Assembly (NCBI GenBank): GCA_937950415.1
Contig: CALFDL010000157.1
Location: 1 to 9,592 of the forward strand
Length of the DNA stretch: 9,592 nt
Source: an uncultured Collinsella sp.
Lineage (GTDB): Bacteria > Actinomycetota > Coriobacteriia > Coriobacteriales > Coriobacteriaceae
Direction of reading: 5' to 3'
A program made the position numbers and the translations under genes. Below are positions 1-6,021 of this stretch, piece after piece; positions within the stretch are counted from its first letter, which is position 1; every line of letters begins with the position of its first letter. The notes below the pieces were generated by a model, which was given only the letters and a program-made list of their open reading frames with translations, searched no databases and was not told the origin of the DNA.

Positions 1-1314
1 GCCGCCTTTTGGCTTGCCGTGTGGGTCTTCGCGGCGGCGCTGGTGGCACAGCCGCTGATTTTGCCGGGTCCGGGTGCTGTTGTGGTGGCGTTGCTGCGGC
101 TGGTGTGCGATGCCAACACGTGGGCGATTCTGGTGGGCTCAGGCGCACGAATCTTGGGCGGACTGGCGCTTGCCGCGATCTGCGGCGGTGTACTGGCGGG
201 AGTCTCGGTGCGGTCGCGGACGTTTGCCCGTCTGGTGGCGCCGGCGCTTTCGTTTGTAAAGGCGACGCCGGTTGCCTGCGTGGTGGTTCTGCTGCTCATT
301 TGGCTGGGGTCGGCGCGCGTGAGCATTGCAGCGGTCTTTTTGATGGCACTGCCGGGCGTGTATTTTTCGCTGGTCGAGGGTTTGGCACAAGTGGATAAGC
401 CGCTGGAGCAGATGTTCCGTCTGCATGGCGTGCGCGGCTGGCGACTGTTTTGCGCCCATACCTGGCGCGAGGTGCTGCCGTTTGTGCTTTCGTGTGCCCG
501 GGCCGTGATCGGCATGAGCTGGAAGGCCGGCGTGGCAGCCGAGCTGATCGGCATGGCGGTGGGCACCGTGGGTGAGCGCATCTATCAGGCAAAGCTTTTG
601 ATTGAGACGGCTGATCTGCTGGCGTGGACCGTGCTGGTCGTTGCCGCCTCGTGGGCGTGTGAGCGCGTGCTGGTGTGGCTGCTGCGGGTTTCGGGACCCG
701 TGGCGTGGCGCGCGGCCGTGCGGGCACATGGGCATGGACTGCGCGGGCGTGCGGGGGCCGCGAGCGATGGCGCTGCGGCGGAGCTTGCGCTTGCCGTGGG
801 CGATCGGGCGCCCTGGGCGCCGGCGCTCGACGGACTGGTACTTCGCGTGCCCGCCGGTGGGCGTACCTGCGTGATGGGCGCCTCGGGTGCGGGCAAGTCG
901 ACGCTCCTTGCCCTTGCGGCGGGGGAGGGCGCGCCATGCTCCATGGTGTTTCAGGATGTGCGCCTGGTAGAGGGCGCCTCGGCTTTGGATAACGTGCTGG
1001 TGTGCGCCGACGCGCGCGTGGACGCCTCGAGTGCCGCGGCCCTGTTGCGCCTGCTGGTGCCGGGGGTCGATGTACATGCTCGTGTGGCCGAGCTCTCGGG
1101 CGGGCAGCGCCGTCGCGTCGAGATTGCCCGAGCCCTGCTGTGCCCAGGCGACGCGGTGATTCTGGACGAGCCCTTTACCGGTCTAGATACCGCTGCGCGC
1201 GACGCATGCGCCGAAGTCGTGCTCGACTTGCTCGACGGTCGCATGCTGTTGCTTGCCACGCACGATGCCGTCGACGCTCGGGCCCTCAATATCTCGGACA
1301 TCATCACACTCTAA
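1..1314 (+). CDS. Fused ABC importer permease-ATPase, NitT/TauT (SsuC/TauC/ThiX-like) type; 5' end outside window
   Basis: Inner-membrane importer subunit joining the translocation channel to the ATP-hydrolysing engine. The frame is open to base 1 and the residues before the first GTG (base 19) continue the N-terminal membrane helix, so the true start lies upstream. Counting from the GTG at 19, residues 1-223 are a BPD_transp_1-type permease with about six hydrophobic segments and an EAA-loop-like stretch at about 129-157. Residues 224-254 are an Ala/Arg/Gly-rich linker. Residues 255-431 form an ATPase domain with Walker A GASGAGKST (287-295), Q-loop Gln311, signature LSGGQ (359-363), Walker B VILDEP (380-385), D-loop GLD (388-390) and H-loop His415. 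NitT/TauT systems usually encode permease and ATPase separately, so the fusion is notable. The ATPase is compact: only 15 residues lie between Walker A and the Q-loop Gln, against roughly 40 in typical members. The substrate cannot be told; a binding-protein gene may lie upstream. Family certain, ligand unknown. Confidence 0.9.
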   Translation, partial: AAFWLAVWVFAAALVAQPLILPGPGAVVVALLRLVCDANTWAILVGSGARILGGLALAAICGGVLAGVSVRSRTFARLVAPALSFVKATPVACVVVLLLIWLGSARVSIAAVFLMALPGVYFSLVEGLAQVDKPLEQMFRLHGVRGWRLFCAHTWREVLPFVLSCARAVIGMSWKAGVAAELIGMAVGTVGERIYQAKLLIETADLLAWTVLVVAASWACERVLVWLLRVSGPVAWRAAVRAHGHGLRGRAGAASDGAAAELALAVGDRAPWAPALDGLVLRVPAGGRTCVMGASGAGKSTLLALAAGEGAPCSMVFQDVRLVEGASALDNVLVCADARVDASSAAALLRLLVPGVDVHARVAELSGGQRRRVEIARALLCPGDAVILDEPFTGLDTAARDACAEVVLDLLDGRMLLLATHDAVDARALNISDIITL

Positions 1315-1369
1315 ATACTTATTCAGCAACAAAATGATCCGTTTTCCTCCGTCCCCAAGGGATCAGGTG

Positions 1370-1378
1370 TGCTATTCT
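1370..1378 (+). promoter_or_regulatory. Candidate extended -10 promoter for the antitoxin-like gene
   Basis: TGCTATTCT matches an extended -10 element (TGn followed by TATTCT, 5 of 6 to TATAAT). No good -35 box lies 16-18 bases upstream, so the call rests on the TG extension alone. It would start transcription near 1385, giving a leader of about 145 bases that contains the two inverted repeats described separately. No clear terminator separates it from the ABC gene, so read-through is also possible. Confidence 0.35.
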
Positions 1379-1387
1379 ATCTGCGGG

Positions 1388-1414
1388 GTAATACTTAGAA
1401 ATACCAAGTAATAC
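1388..1414. promoter_or_regulatory. Operator-like imperfect inverted repeat downstream of the candidate -10
   Basis: The arms gtaatactt (1388-1396) and aagtaatac (1406-1414) pair with one mismatch around a 9-base centre, making a two-fold symmetric site of 27 bases. It starts ten bases after the proposed -10, a position typical of repressor sites. RelB/DinJ-type antitoxins usually bind palindromes in their own promoters, so autoregulation is possible. That role is inference. Confidence 0.35.
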
Positions 1415-1436
1415 CAACGCCGTAGAAACAAACTCC

Positions 1437-1495
1437 AGATGCGGGCCAATCGGGTTGCCTTCACAGCCCGTCGCCCAGCCGCGTGGCCCGCATCT
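1437..1495 (+). repeat. Long stem in the antitoxin leader (12-bp perfect arms)
   Basis: agatgcgggcca (1437-1448) and tggcccgcatct (1484-1495) are perfect reverse complements with a 35-base interval. Inside, CGGGTT (1451-1456) can pair with AGCCCG (1465-1470), including one G-U pair, so the RNA could form a stem carrying an inner hairpin. It ends about 22 bases before the ribosome binding site. There is no T-run directly after it, so it does not look like a standard intrinsic terminator. It may be a leader structure or a DNA-level palindromic element. Confidence 0.5.
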
Positions 1496-1529
1496 ATCCG
1501 CACCACCGTCGTTTTAAAAAGGAAGCGCC

Positions 1530-1751
1530 ATGGCAGAACACATGACCCCGGTTGTCGCGAAGGTCTTGCCCGAGGAAAAGGCGGCCTTCGCGGCGGCAAC
1601 CCAGCTCGTAGGCACCACGCCGTCCAACGCCATCCGCATGTTCATCGCCGCGTTTAATCGCTGCGGCACCTTTCCGTTCGACATTTCGCCCAGCGGGGCC
1701 TTTGGTAAAGACTGTCCCCAACAACTAGTCGTTAAAGAACGTCCCCAATGA
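1530..1751 (+). CDS. RelB/DinJ-family antitoxin-like protein, orphan, with repeat-derived C-terminus
   Basis: A 73-residue protein. The start ATG follows AAAGGAAG (1517-1524). Residues 8-53 fit the RelB/DinJ N-terminal ribbon-helix-helix pattern: a beta strand (about 8-12), a first helix rich in Glu/Lys/Ala, then the characteristic TPSNAIRMFI segment (29-38) and FPFDIS (48-53). Such proteins normally bind DNA as dimers and neutralise a RelE/YafQ-type RNase through a C-terminal tail. Here residues 60-73 (KDCPQQLVV, then KERPQ) are encoded by two copies of a 27-bp tandem repeat, and the stop codon is created inside the second copy. The usual toxin-binding region is therefore probably missing or replaced. 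No toxin gene follows; the next gene is a membrane peptidase. It could be a degenerate antitoxin, or a repressor kept for DNA binding. Family assignment is fairly firm, present function uncertain. Confidence 0.72.
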   Translation: MAEHMTPVVAKVLPEEKAAFAAATQLVGTTPSNAIRMFIAAFNRCGTFPFDISPSGAFGKDCPQQLVVKERPQ

Positions 1752-1760
1752 CTAGTCGTC
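1707..1760 (+). repeat. 27-bp tandem repeat (2 units) overlapping the antitoxin 3' end
   Basis: Unit 1 (1707-1733) and unit 2 (1734-1760) match at 22 of 27 positions; both contain GTCCCCAA and ACTAGTCGT. The unit is exactly nine codons, so it stays in frame with the antitoxin and writes a nine-residue motif. The CAACAA of unit 1 is CAATGA in unit 2, which supplies the TGA stop. Unit 2 ends immediately before the ribosome binding site of the CPBP gene. The sequence looks like an intergenic repeat that has become coding; whether it is dispersed in the genome cannot be seen here. Confidence 0.85.
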
Positions 1761-1769
1761 GGGAGGAGG
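1761..1769 (+). promoter_or_regulatory. Ribosome binding site choosing the CPBP start at 1775
   Basis: GGGAGGAGG ends five bases before the ATG at 1775. An earlier in-frame ATG at 1748 overlaps the antitoxin stop (ATGA) but has only the repeat in front of it and no purine-rich site, so 1775 is preferred. Translational coupling with the antitoxin remains possible, because the stop lies 24 bases from this ATG. Confidence 0.75.
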
Positions 1770-1774
1770 TTGGC

Positions 1775-2683
1775 ATGCTCAATGCGATGATTTGGGCGCT
1801 TGCCTGTTTTGGCGTTGTCGCTGCCGATATAGCCCTGAGCGTGGTCCTGTTTTCAGTTCTCGATGCCGTGTCGGTGCTGACGGGCTATCCGATCGACAAT
1901 CTCGATATCCAATGGTTCCAGGCTGCCGCTCAGACGGCGTCGTTTTTGATGGCGCTGCTGTGGTGGCGTTATCTGTGGCCCCGCTCCTTCATGGCGCGCC
2001 GGCAAGGTGAACGTCCGCTCGGCGGGGGAGCAAGTGCTGCATGGAAGCGCATCGCTTGCGTTGTCGTGATTGGCCTTGCCCTGCAGGTGGTCGTTGGCTA
2101 CGTGACCGACGCCGTGCTGTCGCTGTTGCCCGACGCCGCGGCCGACTACAGCGAGCTTATCGAGGAAACAGGTATGGGCGACACCAGCTATCTCGCCGTC
2201 CTGACTACGGTGCTCGGCGCCCCATTTTGTGAAGAGCTGCTGGTGCGCGGCATTATTTTTGAGTTTTCGCTCCGAGCGTTTAATCCGCAGTGTCGCCCAC
2301 TTTGGAAGCGCCCGCGTCGTGCGAGCGCGCAAAACGGCGCCATGGTGCCCTGGGCGGCCCCAAGTACGTGGGGTATCGCCGCGGCGATTGTGCTGCAGGC
2401 GGCAATCTTCGGTTTTATGCACATGAATTGGGTGCAGGGTTGCTACGCGGGTGCCGCCGGCCTCATCTTTGGCTGGGTGCTCGTGACGACCGGAAAGCTC
2501 CGCTACACGATTCTGCTGCACTTTGCCTTTAATGCCGGGTCGTACCTCATGGGCCTGCTGTGGTTTGTGAACACGCCGCTCGACGTAGTGATCACGGTTG
2601 CCATCGCCGGCTTTGTGCTGGTAGAGGCGATGCGGTCGCTCAAACTGACGTGCCAGACGGATCGTCCCTACCAGCAAGCGTGA
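1775..2683 (+). CDS. CPBP-family intramembrane glutamic endopeptidase (CAAX protease/Abi type)
   Basis: A polytopic membrane protein of 302 residues with about eight hydrophobic segments. The three CPBP signatures are present and in order: EELLVR at 153-158 (EExxxR), FGFMH at 212-216 (FxxxH), and HFAFN at 249-253 (HxxxN), so the catalytic Glu and His set looks intact. Family members include eukaryotic Rce1 and bacterial proteins tied to bacteriocin self-immunity, regulated proteolysis or processing of membrane proteins; the substrate here is unknown. A long basic, Pro/Arg-containing loop (about 167-199) separates the first two motifs, probably facing the cytoplasm. The gene lies directly behind the antitoxin-like gene and is probably co-transcribed with it. 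Its TGA stop falls inside the first of three palindromic repeats, which otherwise fill the space to the convergent ygiQ. Family confident, role unknown. Confidence 0.88.
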   Translation: MLNAMIWALACFGVVAADIALSVVLFSVLDAVSVLTGYPIDNLDIQWFQAAAQTASFLMALLWWRYLWPRSFMARRQGERPLGGGASAAWKRIACVVVIGLALQVVVGYVTDAVLSLLPDAAADYSELIEETGMGDTSYLAVLTTVLGAPFCEELLVRGIIFEFSLRAFNPQCRPLWKRPRRASAQNGAMVPWAAPSTWGIAAAIVLQAAIFGFMHMNWVQGCYAGAAGLIFGWVLVTTGKLRYTILLHFAFNAGSYLMGLLWFVNTPLDVVITVAIAGFVLVEAMRSLKLTCQTDRPYQQA

Positions 2684-2788
2684 TTCCCCTAAGGAAAACA
2701 CGGCTAGGCGTGTCTGAGCGTGTTACCCCTAGGGATATCACGACTGGAGACAGCCCAAGCGTGTTTCCCCTAGGGAAAACACGCTTGG
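2676..2788. repeat. Three tandem, phased copies of an imperfect palindrome
   Basis: The copies start at 2676, 2716 and 2757 (about 33 bases each) and share aagcgtg, then a CCCCTA centre, then cacg and a final gg. Copy 3 (2755-2788) is an almost perfect inverted repeat with 17-bp arms, one mismatch and CCTAGG at its centre. Copies 1 and 2 keep the left arm and centre but their right arms have drifted. The centres are 40 and 41 bases apart, close to four helical turns. No T-run follows on either strand, so classic intrinsic termination is not indicated. The array spans the 3' end of the CPBP gene (its stop is within copy 1) and the gap before the ygiQ stop. Confidence 0.85.
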
Positions 2789-2839
2789 CCGATGAGGAGA
2801 CGCCGACTGGCCAAGAGACACCGGCCGGCCCTCGCCACG

Positions 2840-4981
2840 CTAGTTGCGGCGTCCGCCGCCGTTGGCGCCCTGACGTCCCTGGGCCGCGCGGTTGCGTCCG
2901 GCAGTGTTCTGCGCGCGCGACATGCCACCGTGGCCCTTGCCGCCTTTGGGTCCCTTGCCGGCGGCGCCACCGTGGGCCTTACCGCCCTTCTTGCCGGTGC
3001 CGTGTCCGCCGCCGGCAGACGTCTCGCCCGGGCGTGGCGGCACGGGGCGAATCAGGCAATGCTTGGTGTAGCCGATCAAATCGCGGCGGCCGGCCTTTTC
3101 CAGCGCCTCGCGCACCAGCTTGTAGTTCTCGGGCTTGCGATACTGGATAAGCGCGCGTTGCATGGCCTTCTCGTGCGGGTCGCGCGCCACATAGATCGGC
3201 TCCATGGTGCGCGGATCCACGCCGGTGTAGTACATGCACGTCGACATGGTGGACGGCGTGGGGTAGAAGTCCTGCACCTGCTCGGGCATGTAGCCCATGT
3301 CTCTCACGGCCTCGGCAAGGTCCACAGCTTCCTTCATGGTTGAACCGGGGTGGCTCGAGATCAGATACGGCACCACGTACTGCTTGAGTCCGTATTCGCG
3401 GTTCAAGCGTTCAAATTTACGGCAGAACGCGTCGTAGACGGCGCGGCTCGGCTTGCCCATCACAGACAGCACGGCGTCGCTCACGTGCTCGGGCGCTACG
3501 CGCAGCTGGCCCGAGACGTGATGCTCCAGCAGCTCGCGCAAAAACTCGTCCGAGGCGTCGGCCATGGTGTAGTCAAAACGGATGCCGCTGCGGACGAAGA
3601 CCTTCTTGACGCCCGGTAGCTGGCGCAGGTCGCGCAGCAACTGCGTGTAGCCGCTCTCGTCGACCACCATGTTCTTGCATACGCTCGGCCATAGGCAGCG
3701 CTTGTTCTTGCACACGCCGTGCTTGAGCTGCTTGTCGCAGGCGGGGCGGCTAAAGTTGGCCGTCGGTCCACCCACGTCGTTGATGTAGCCCTTAAACTCG
3801 GGATCGCGCGTGAGCAGCTCGGCCTCGCGCATGATCGAGTCGTGGCTGCGCATCTGCAACACGCGGCCCTGGTGGAAGGTGAGCGCGCAAAACGAGCACT
3901 CGCCAAAACAGCCGCGGTTGGAGCTAATGGAAAACTTGATCTCAGCAAAGGCCGGCACGCCGCCTGCCGCGTCGTAGTCGGGATGCCAATCGCGTGCGTA
4001 GGGGAGTTCGGCCACCTCGTCCATCTCGTCGGTGGTGAGTGTTGCCGACGGCGGGTTCTGCACCACGAACACGCCGTTGGGGTAGGGCTCTACCAGGCGA
4101 TGCCCGGTGATGGGGTCCATGTTCTGCTGTTGCACGTTAAAGCTGCGCGCGTAGTTGAGCTTGTCGGCGGTAAGGTCGTCCCAGCTGGGCAGCAGGTCGT
4201 AGTCGTAGACCTCGTCGAGCGACCCCGTGCGGTAAACGGTGCCGTTGATATAGGTGATCTGGTCGACGGGCAGTCCCGCGTCGAGCGCGTCGGCGATCTC
4301 GACAATCGCGTGCTCGCCCATGCCGTAGATGAGGATGTCGGCGCCCGAGTCGAGCAGTACCGAGCGCTTAAGCTTGTCCTGCCAGTAGTCGTAGTGGGCC
4401 AGACGGCGCAGGCTCGCCTCGATGCCGCCGATGATGATGGGAGCGTCCTTAAACGTCTGGCGGATGAGGTTGCCGTAGACCGTGACGGCTCGGTTGGGAC
4501 GGCGCCCCTCCTCGCCACCGGGGGTATAGGCGTCGGTATGGCGGCGGTGCTTGGTCACCGAATAGTGGTTGACCATGGAGTCCATGTTGCCGGCACTGAC
4601 GAGAAAGCCCAAGCGCGGCTCGCCGAGCACGGTGATGCTGGCGGGGTCGGTCCAGTTGGGTTGGCAGATGATGCCCACCTTGTAGCCGTGCGCGTCGAGT
4701 ACGCGGCTGATGATGGCCATGCCAAAGCTGGGATGGTCCACATAGGCGTCGCCGCAGATGTAGACAAAGTCGCACTGGTCCCAGCCACGCGCACCCATGT
4801 CGGCGCGGCTGACGGGGAGGAACTTGTCGCGGCCCGGTCGCCAGGGGCGGGCGGGCGTCGCTTGGGAATGCTTGGCGCGGGCGACCGTGGCCTGCGCCTT
4901 GCCGCCGCGCTTTTGCTGCTGGCCCTGTTTGCCCTGCTGACTGCGCTGGTTGTTCTGAGCGTGCTGAGGCTTTTTTGCCAC
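2840..4981 (-). CDS. ygiQ: YgiQ family radical SAM protein (UPF0313)
   Basis: A 713-residue protein, within the usual 700-740 range. The start chosen is GTG at 4981, preceded by GGGAGGG; the frame stays open upstream to 5152, but that part lacks family similarity. Domains: a basic Gln-rich N-terminus (about 1-50), then the YgiQ N-terminal domain beginning FLPVSRADMGARGWD (54-68) with the conserved DAYVDHPSFGMAIISR (78-93). The radical SAM core follows, with the Fe-S motif C-x3-C-x2-C at Cys358, Cys362 and Cys365. A second Cys cluster (Cys415, 424, 429, 435) is typical of the family, to my knowledge. A DUF3362-like C-terminal region ends in RPVPPRPG. The last 60 or so residues are a Gly/Lys/His/Arg-rich low-complexity tail. 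The family is widespread, but its reaction is not established as far as I know; the motif implies SAM cleavage by a 4Fe-4S cluster in the cytoplasm. It is divergent from the DUF1275 gene and convergent with the CPBP gene, with no obvious pathway partner. Confidence 0.93.
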   Translation of the reverse strand: MAKKPQHAQNNQRSQQGKQGQQQKRGGKAQATVARAKHSQATPARPWRPGRDKFLPVSRADMGARGWDQCDFVYICGDAYVDHPSFGMAIISRVLDAHGYKVGIICQPNWTDPASITVLGEPRLGFLVSAGNMDSMVNHYSVTKHRRHTDAYTPGGEEGRRPNRAVTVYGNLIRQTFKDAPIIIGGIEASLRRLAHYDYWQDKLKRSVLLDSGADILIYGMGEHAIVEIADALDAGLPVDQITYINGTVYRTGSLDEVYDYDLLPSWDDLTADKLNYARSFNVQQQNMDPITGHRLVEPYPNGVFVVQNPPSATLTTDEMDEVAELPYARDWHPDYDAAGGVPAFAEIKFSISSNRGCFGECSFCALTFHQGRVLQMRSHDSIMREAELLTRDPEFKGYINDVGGPTANFSRPACDKQLKHGVCKNKRCLWPSVCKNMVVDESGYTQLLRDLRQLPGVKKVFVRSGIRFDYTMADASDEFLRELLEHHVSGQLRVAPEHVSDAVLSVMGKPSRAVYDAFCRKFERLNREYGLKQYVVPYLISSHPGSTMKEAVDLAEAVRDMGYMPEQVQDFYPTPSTMSTCMYYTGVDPRTMEPIYVARDPHEKAMQRALIQYRKPENYKLVREALEKAGRRDLIGYTKHCLIRPVPPRPGETSAGGGHGTGKKGGKAHGGAAGKGPKGGKGHGGMSRAQNTAGRNRAAQGRQGANGGGRRN

Positions 4982-4984
4982 GAT

Positions 4985-4991
4985 CCCTCCC
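4985..4991 (-). promoter_or_regulatory. Ribosome binding site choosing the ygiQ GTG start
   Basis: On the minus strand GGGAGGG lies three to four bases before GTG at 4981. This is the only strong site in the upstream open frame, and it fixes the start 57 codons inside the longest possible reading frame. Confidence 0.7.
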
Positions 4992-5012
4992 GGTGTCTGT
5001 ATGCTGCACGTA

Positions 5013-5018
5013 ATTGTA
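5013..5018 (-). promoter_or_regulatory. Candidate -10 box for ygiQ
   Basis: On the minus strand TACAAT (5 of 6 to TATAAT) lies about 32 bases upstream of the GTG start. No convincing -35 box is found at standard spacing. The spacer is occupied by the 12-bp inverted repeat at 5019-5053, so a protein bound there would block or modulate this promoter. Confidence 0.35.
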
Positions 5019-5053
5019 ACCAGTCTTTTTGGGACGGAGCTAAAAAGACTGGT
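5019..5053. repeat. 12-bp perfect inverted repeat upstream of ygiQ
   Basis: The arms accagtcttttt (5019-5030) and aaaaagactggt (5042-5053) are perfect reverse complements around an 11-base centre, gggacggagct. The site sits between the divergent ygiQ and DUF1275 genes, next to the proposed ygiQ -10 box. It may be an operator, or a terminator-like hairpin: read on either strand, each arm carries a five-base A or T run on the loop side rather than after the stem, which argues against an intrinsic terminator. Confidence 0.65.
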
Positions 5054-5082
5054 GGAGTACATGAGCTGGCGGATCGGCGTGT

Positions 5083-5096
5083 CGATACGGGTATCG
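5083..5096. promoter_or_regulatory. Operator-like palindrome in the divergent intergenic region
   Basis: CGATAC (5083-5088) and GTATCG (5091-5096) are perfect reverse complements around GG, giving a compact 14-base two-fold site. It lies about 100 bases upstream of ygiQ and 140 bases upstream of the DUF1275 start. No known regulator consensus is recognised; chance occurrence is possible. Confidence 0.3.
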
Positions 5097-5218
5097 TTTG
5101 TTTCCAGACTGTGTATCCCCGTGTCGAAGGGGTCGTCTCGCGCGCATGCCATGTTGTCAATGGGTTACAGTATGAACGGCGGCTATGTTTCCGCCAACGC
5201 ACGAGAGAGTCGTCAACA

Positions 5219-5224
5219 GGGAGG
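5219..5224 (+). promoter_or_regulatory. Ribosome binding site choosing the DUF1275 start
   Basis: GGGAGG ends ten bases before ATG 5235, a slightly long spacing. In-frame upstream ATGs (5160, 5172) lack a comparable site, and the residues they would add do not look like the family's N-terminus. An ATG at 5225 is out of frame. Confidence 0.6.
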
Positions 5225-5234
5225 ATGCACGACG

Positions 5235-5951
5235 ATGCAGCGTGCCAAACAGATATCGGAGTCCATCGAACTGGGCATTATCCTGGCGCTCGCCGGTGGC
5301 TTTATGGATGTGTATTCGTACATTGGGCGCGACCATGTTTTCGCCAACGCGCAGACGGGCAACATCCTGCTCGTGGGCGTGAGCATCTCGGAGGGCAACT
5401 GGGCGCTCGCGGGACGCTATTTCTTTCCCGTGGTGTCGTTTGCCGTGGGCATTATGCTTGCCGACCTGGTGCACGAGCGGTTTGGCAGCGTGATCCACTG
5501 GCGTCAGGTGACGGTGTTCTTTGAAGCCGTCATCTTGCTGGGCGTGAGCTTTATCCCCGGTGGCGGTTACAACCTGCTCGCCAACTGCCTCACTTCGTTT
5601 GCCTGCGGTATGCAAGTCGAGAGCTTCCGCAAGATTCACGGTCACGGCATCGCCACGACCATGTGCATCGGCAACTTGCGCAACGCGCTGCAAAACGTGG
5701 ACGATTACATCATCACCCACAGGCGCGGCTTTTTGGAAAACGGCCTGCTGTACTTTGGCGTGATCTTTACCTTTGTGTTTGGCGCCGTGTTGGGCAACTG
5801 GTGTATTGAGCGCATGGGCCTGCACGCCATCGTCGTGGCGAGCTTGCTGCTGTTTGTCGCGTTTGCCATCATGTTCATCGACCGCGAGCGCGACTTGCGC
5901 TTACGCTGGAAGGTTGCGGCCGAGGCTTGGAAAGAGGGCTGCCGAAAGTAA
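5235..5951 (+). CDS. DUF1275 / YoaK-family membrane protein
   Basis: A 238-residue integral membrane protein with about six or seven hydrophobic segments (roughly 12-30, 40-50, 61-80, 93-108, 112-127, 168-190, 196-215). The family hallmarks are near the N-terminus: GGFMDVYSYI (21-30) and VFANAQTGN (35-43). A second half-repeat follows, with CGMQVESFRK (124-133) and TTMCIGNLRN (141-150), as expected from the internally duplicated DUF1275 fold. The C-terminus (about 215-238) is charged and probably cytoplasmic. No biochemical function is firmly established for the family; a transport role has been suggested by its topology only. It reads away from ygiQ and ends six bases before a strong intrinsic terminator, so it is likely monocistronic. 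Length is normal and nothing is missing. Confidence 0.9.
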   Translation: MQRAKQISESIELGIILALAGGFMDVYSYIGRDHVFANAQTGNILLVGVSISEGNWALAGRYFFPVVSFAVGIMLADLVHERFGSVIHWRQVTVFFEAVILLGVSFIPGGGYNLLANCLTSFACGMQVESFRKIHGHGIATTMCIGNLRNALQNVDDYIITHRRGFLENGLLYFGVIFTFVFGAVLGNWCIERMGLHAIVVASLLLFVAFAIMFIDRERDLRLRWKVAAEAWKEGCRK

Positions 5952-5956
5952 CCGAA

Positions 5957-5993
5957 TGCGGCAAAGGGGCTGTCCCTTTGCCGCAATATTTTT
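5957..5993 (+). terminator. Rho-independent terminator after the DUF1275 gene
   Basis: TGCGGCAAAGGG (5957-5968) pairs perfectly with CCCTTTGCCGCA (5974-5985) across a five-base loop (gctgt), followed by atattttt. The 12-bp GC-rich stem plus T-run is a textbook intrinsic terminator for the plus strand. It separates DUF1275 from the alcohol dehydrogenase gene. Confidence 0.9.
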
Positions 5994-6021
5994 CATCGTC
6001 TGTTGAAACGCTTTAAATAGT

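Noticed and set aside
1775..2683. Classic type II toxin partner for the RelB-like gene
   Set aside because: The downstream product is a multi-pass CPBP membrane peptidase with intact motifs, not a RelE/YafQ fold RNase.
2676..2788. Short CRISPR-like array
   Set aside because: There are only three diverged copies, spacers of about 7-8 bases are far too short, the units are palindromic through their whole length, and no cas gene is near.
3719..5524. A 601-residue open frame on the plus strand
   Set aside because: It is antisense to ygiQ, whose conserved motifs prove the minus strand is coding; the long frame is a by-product of high GC content.
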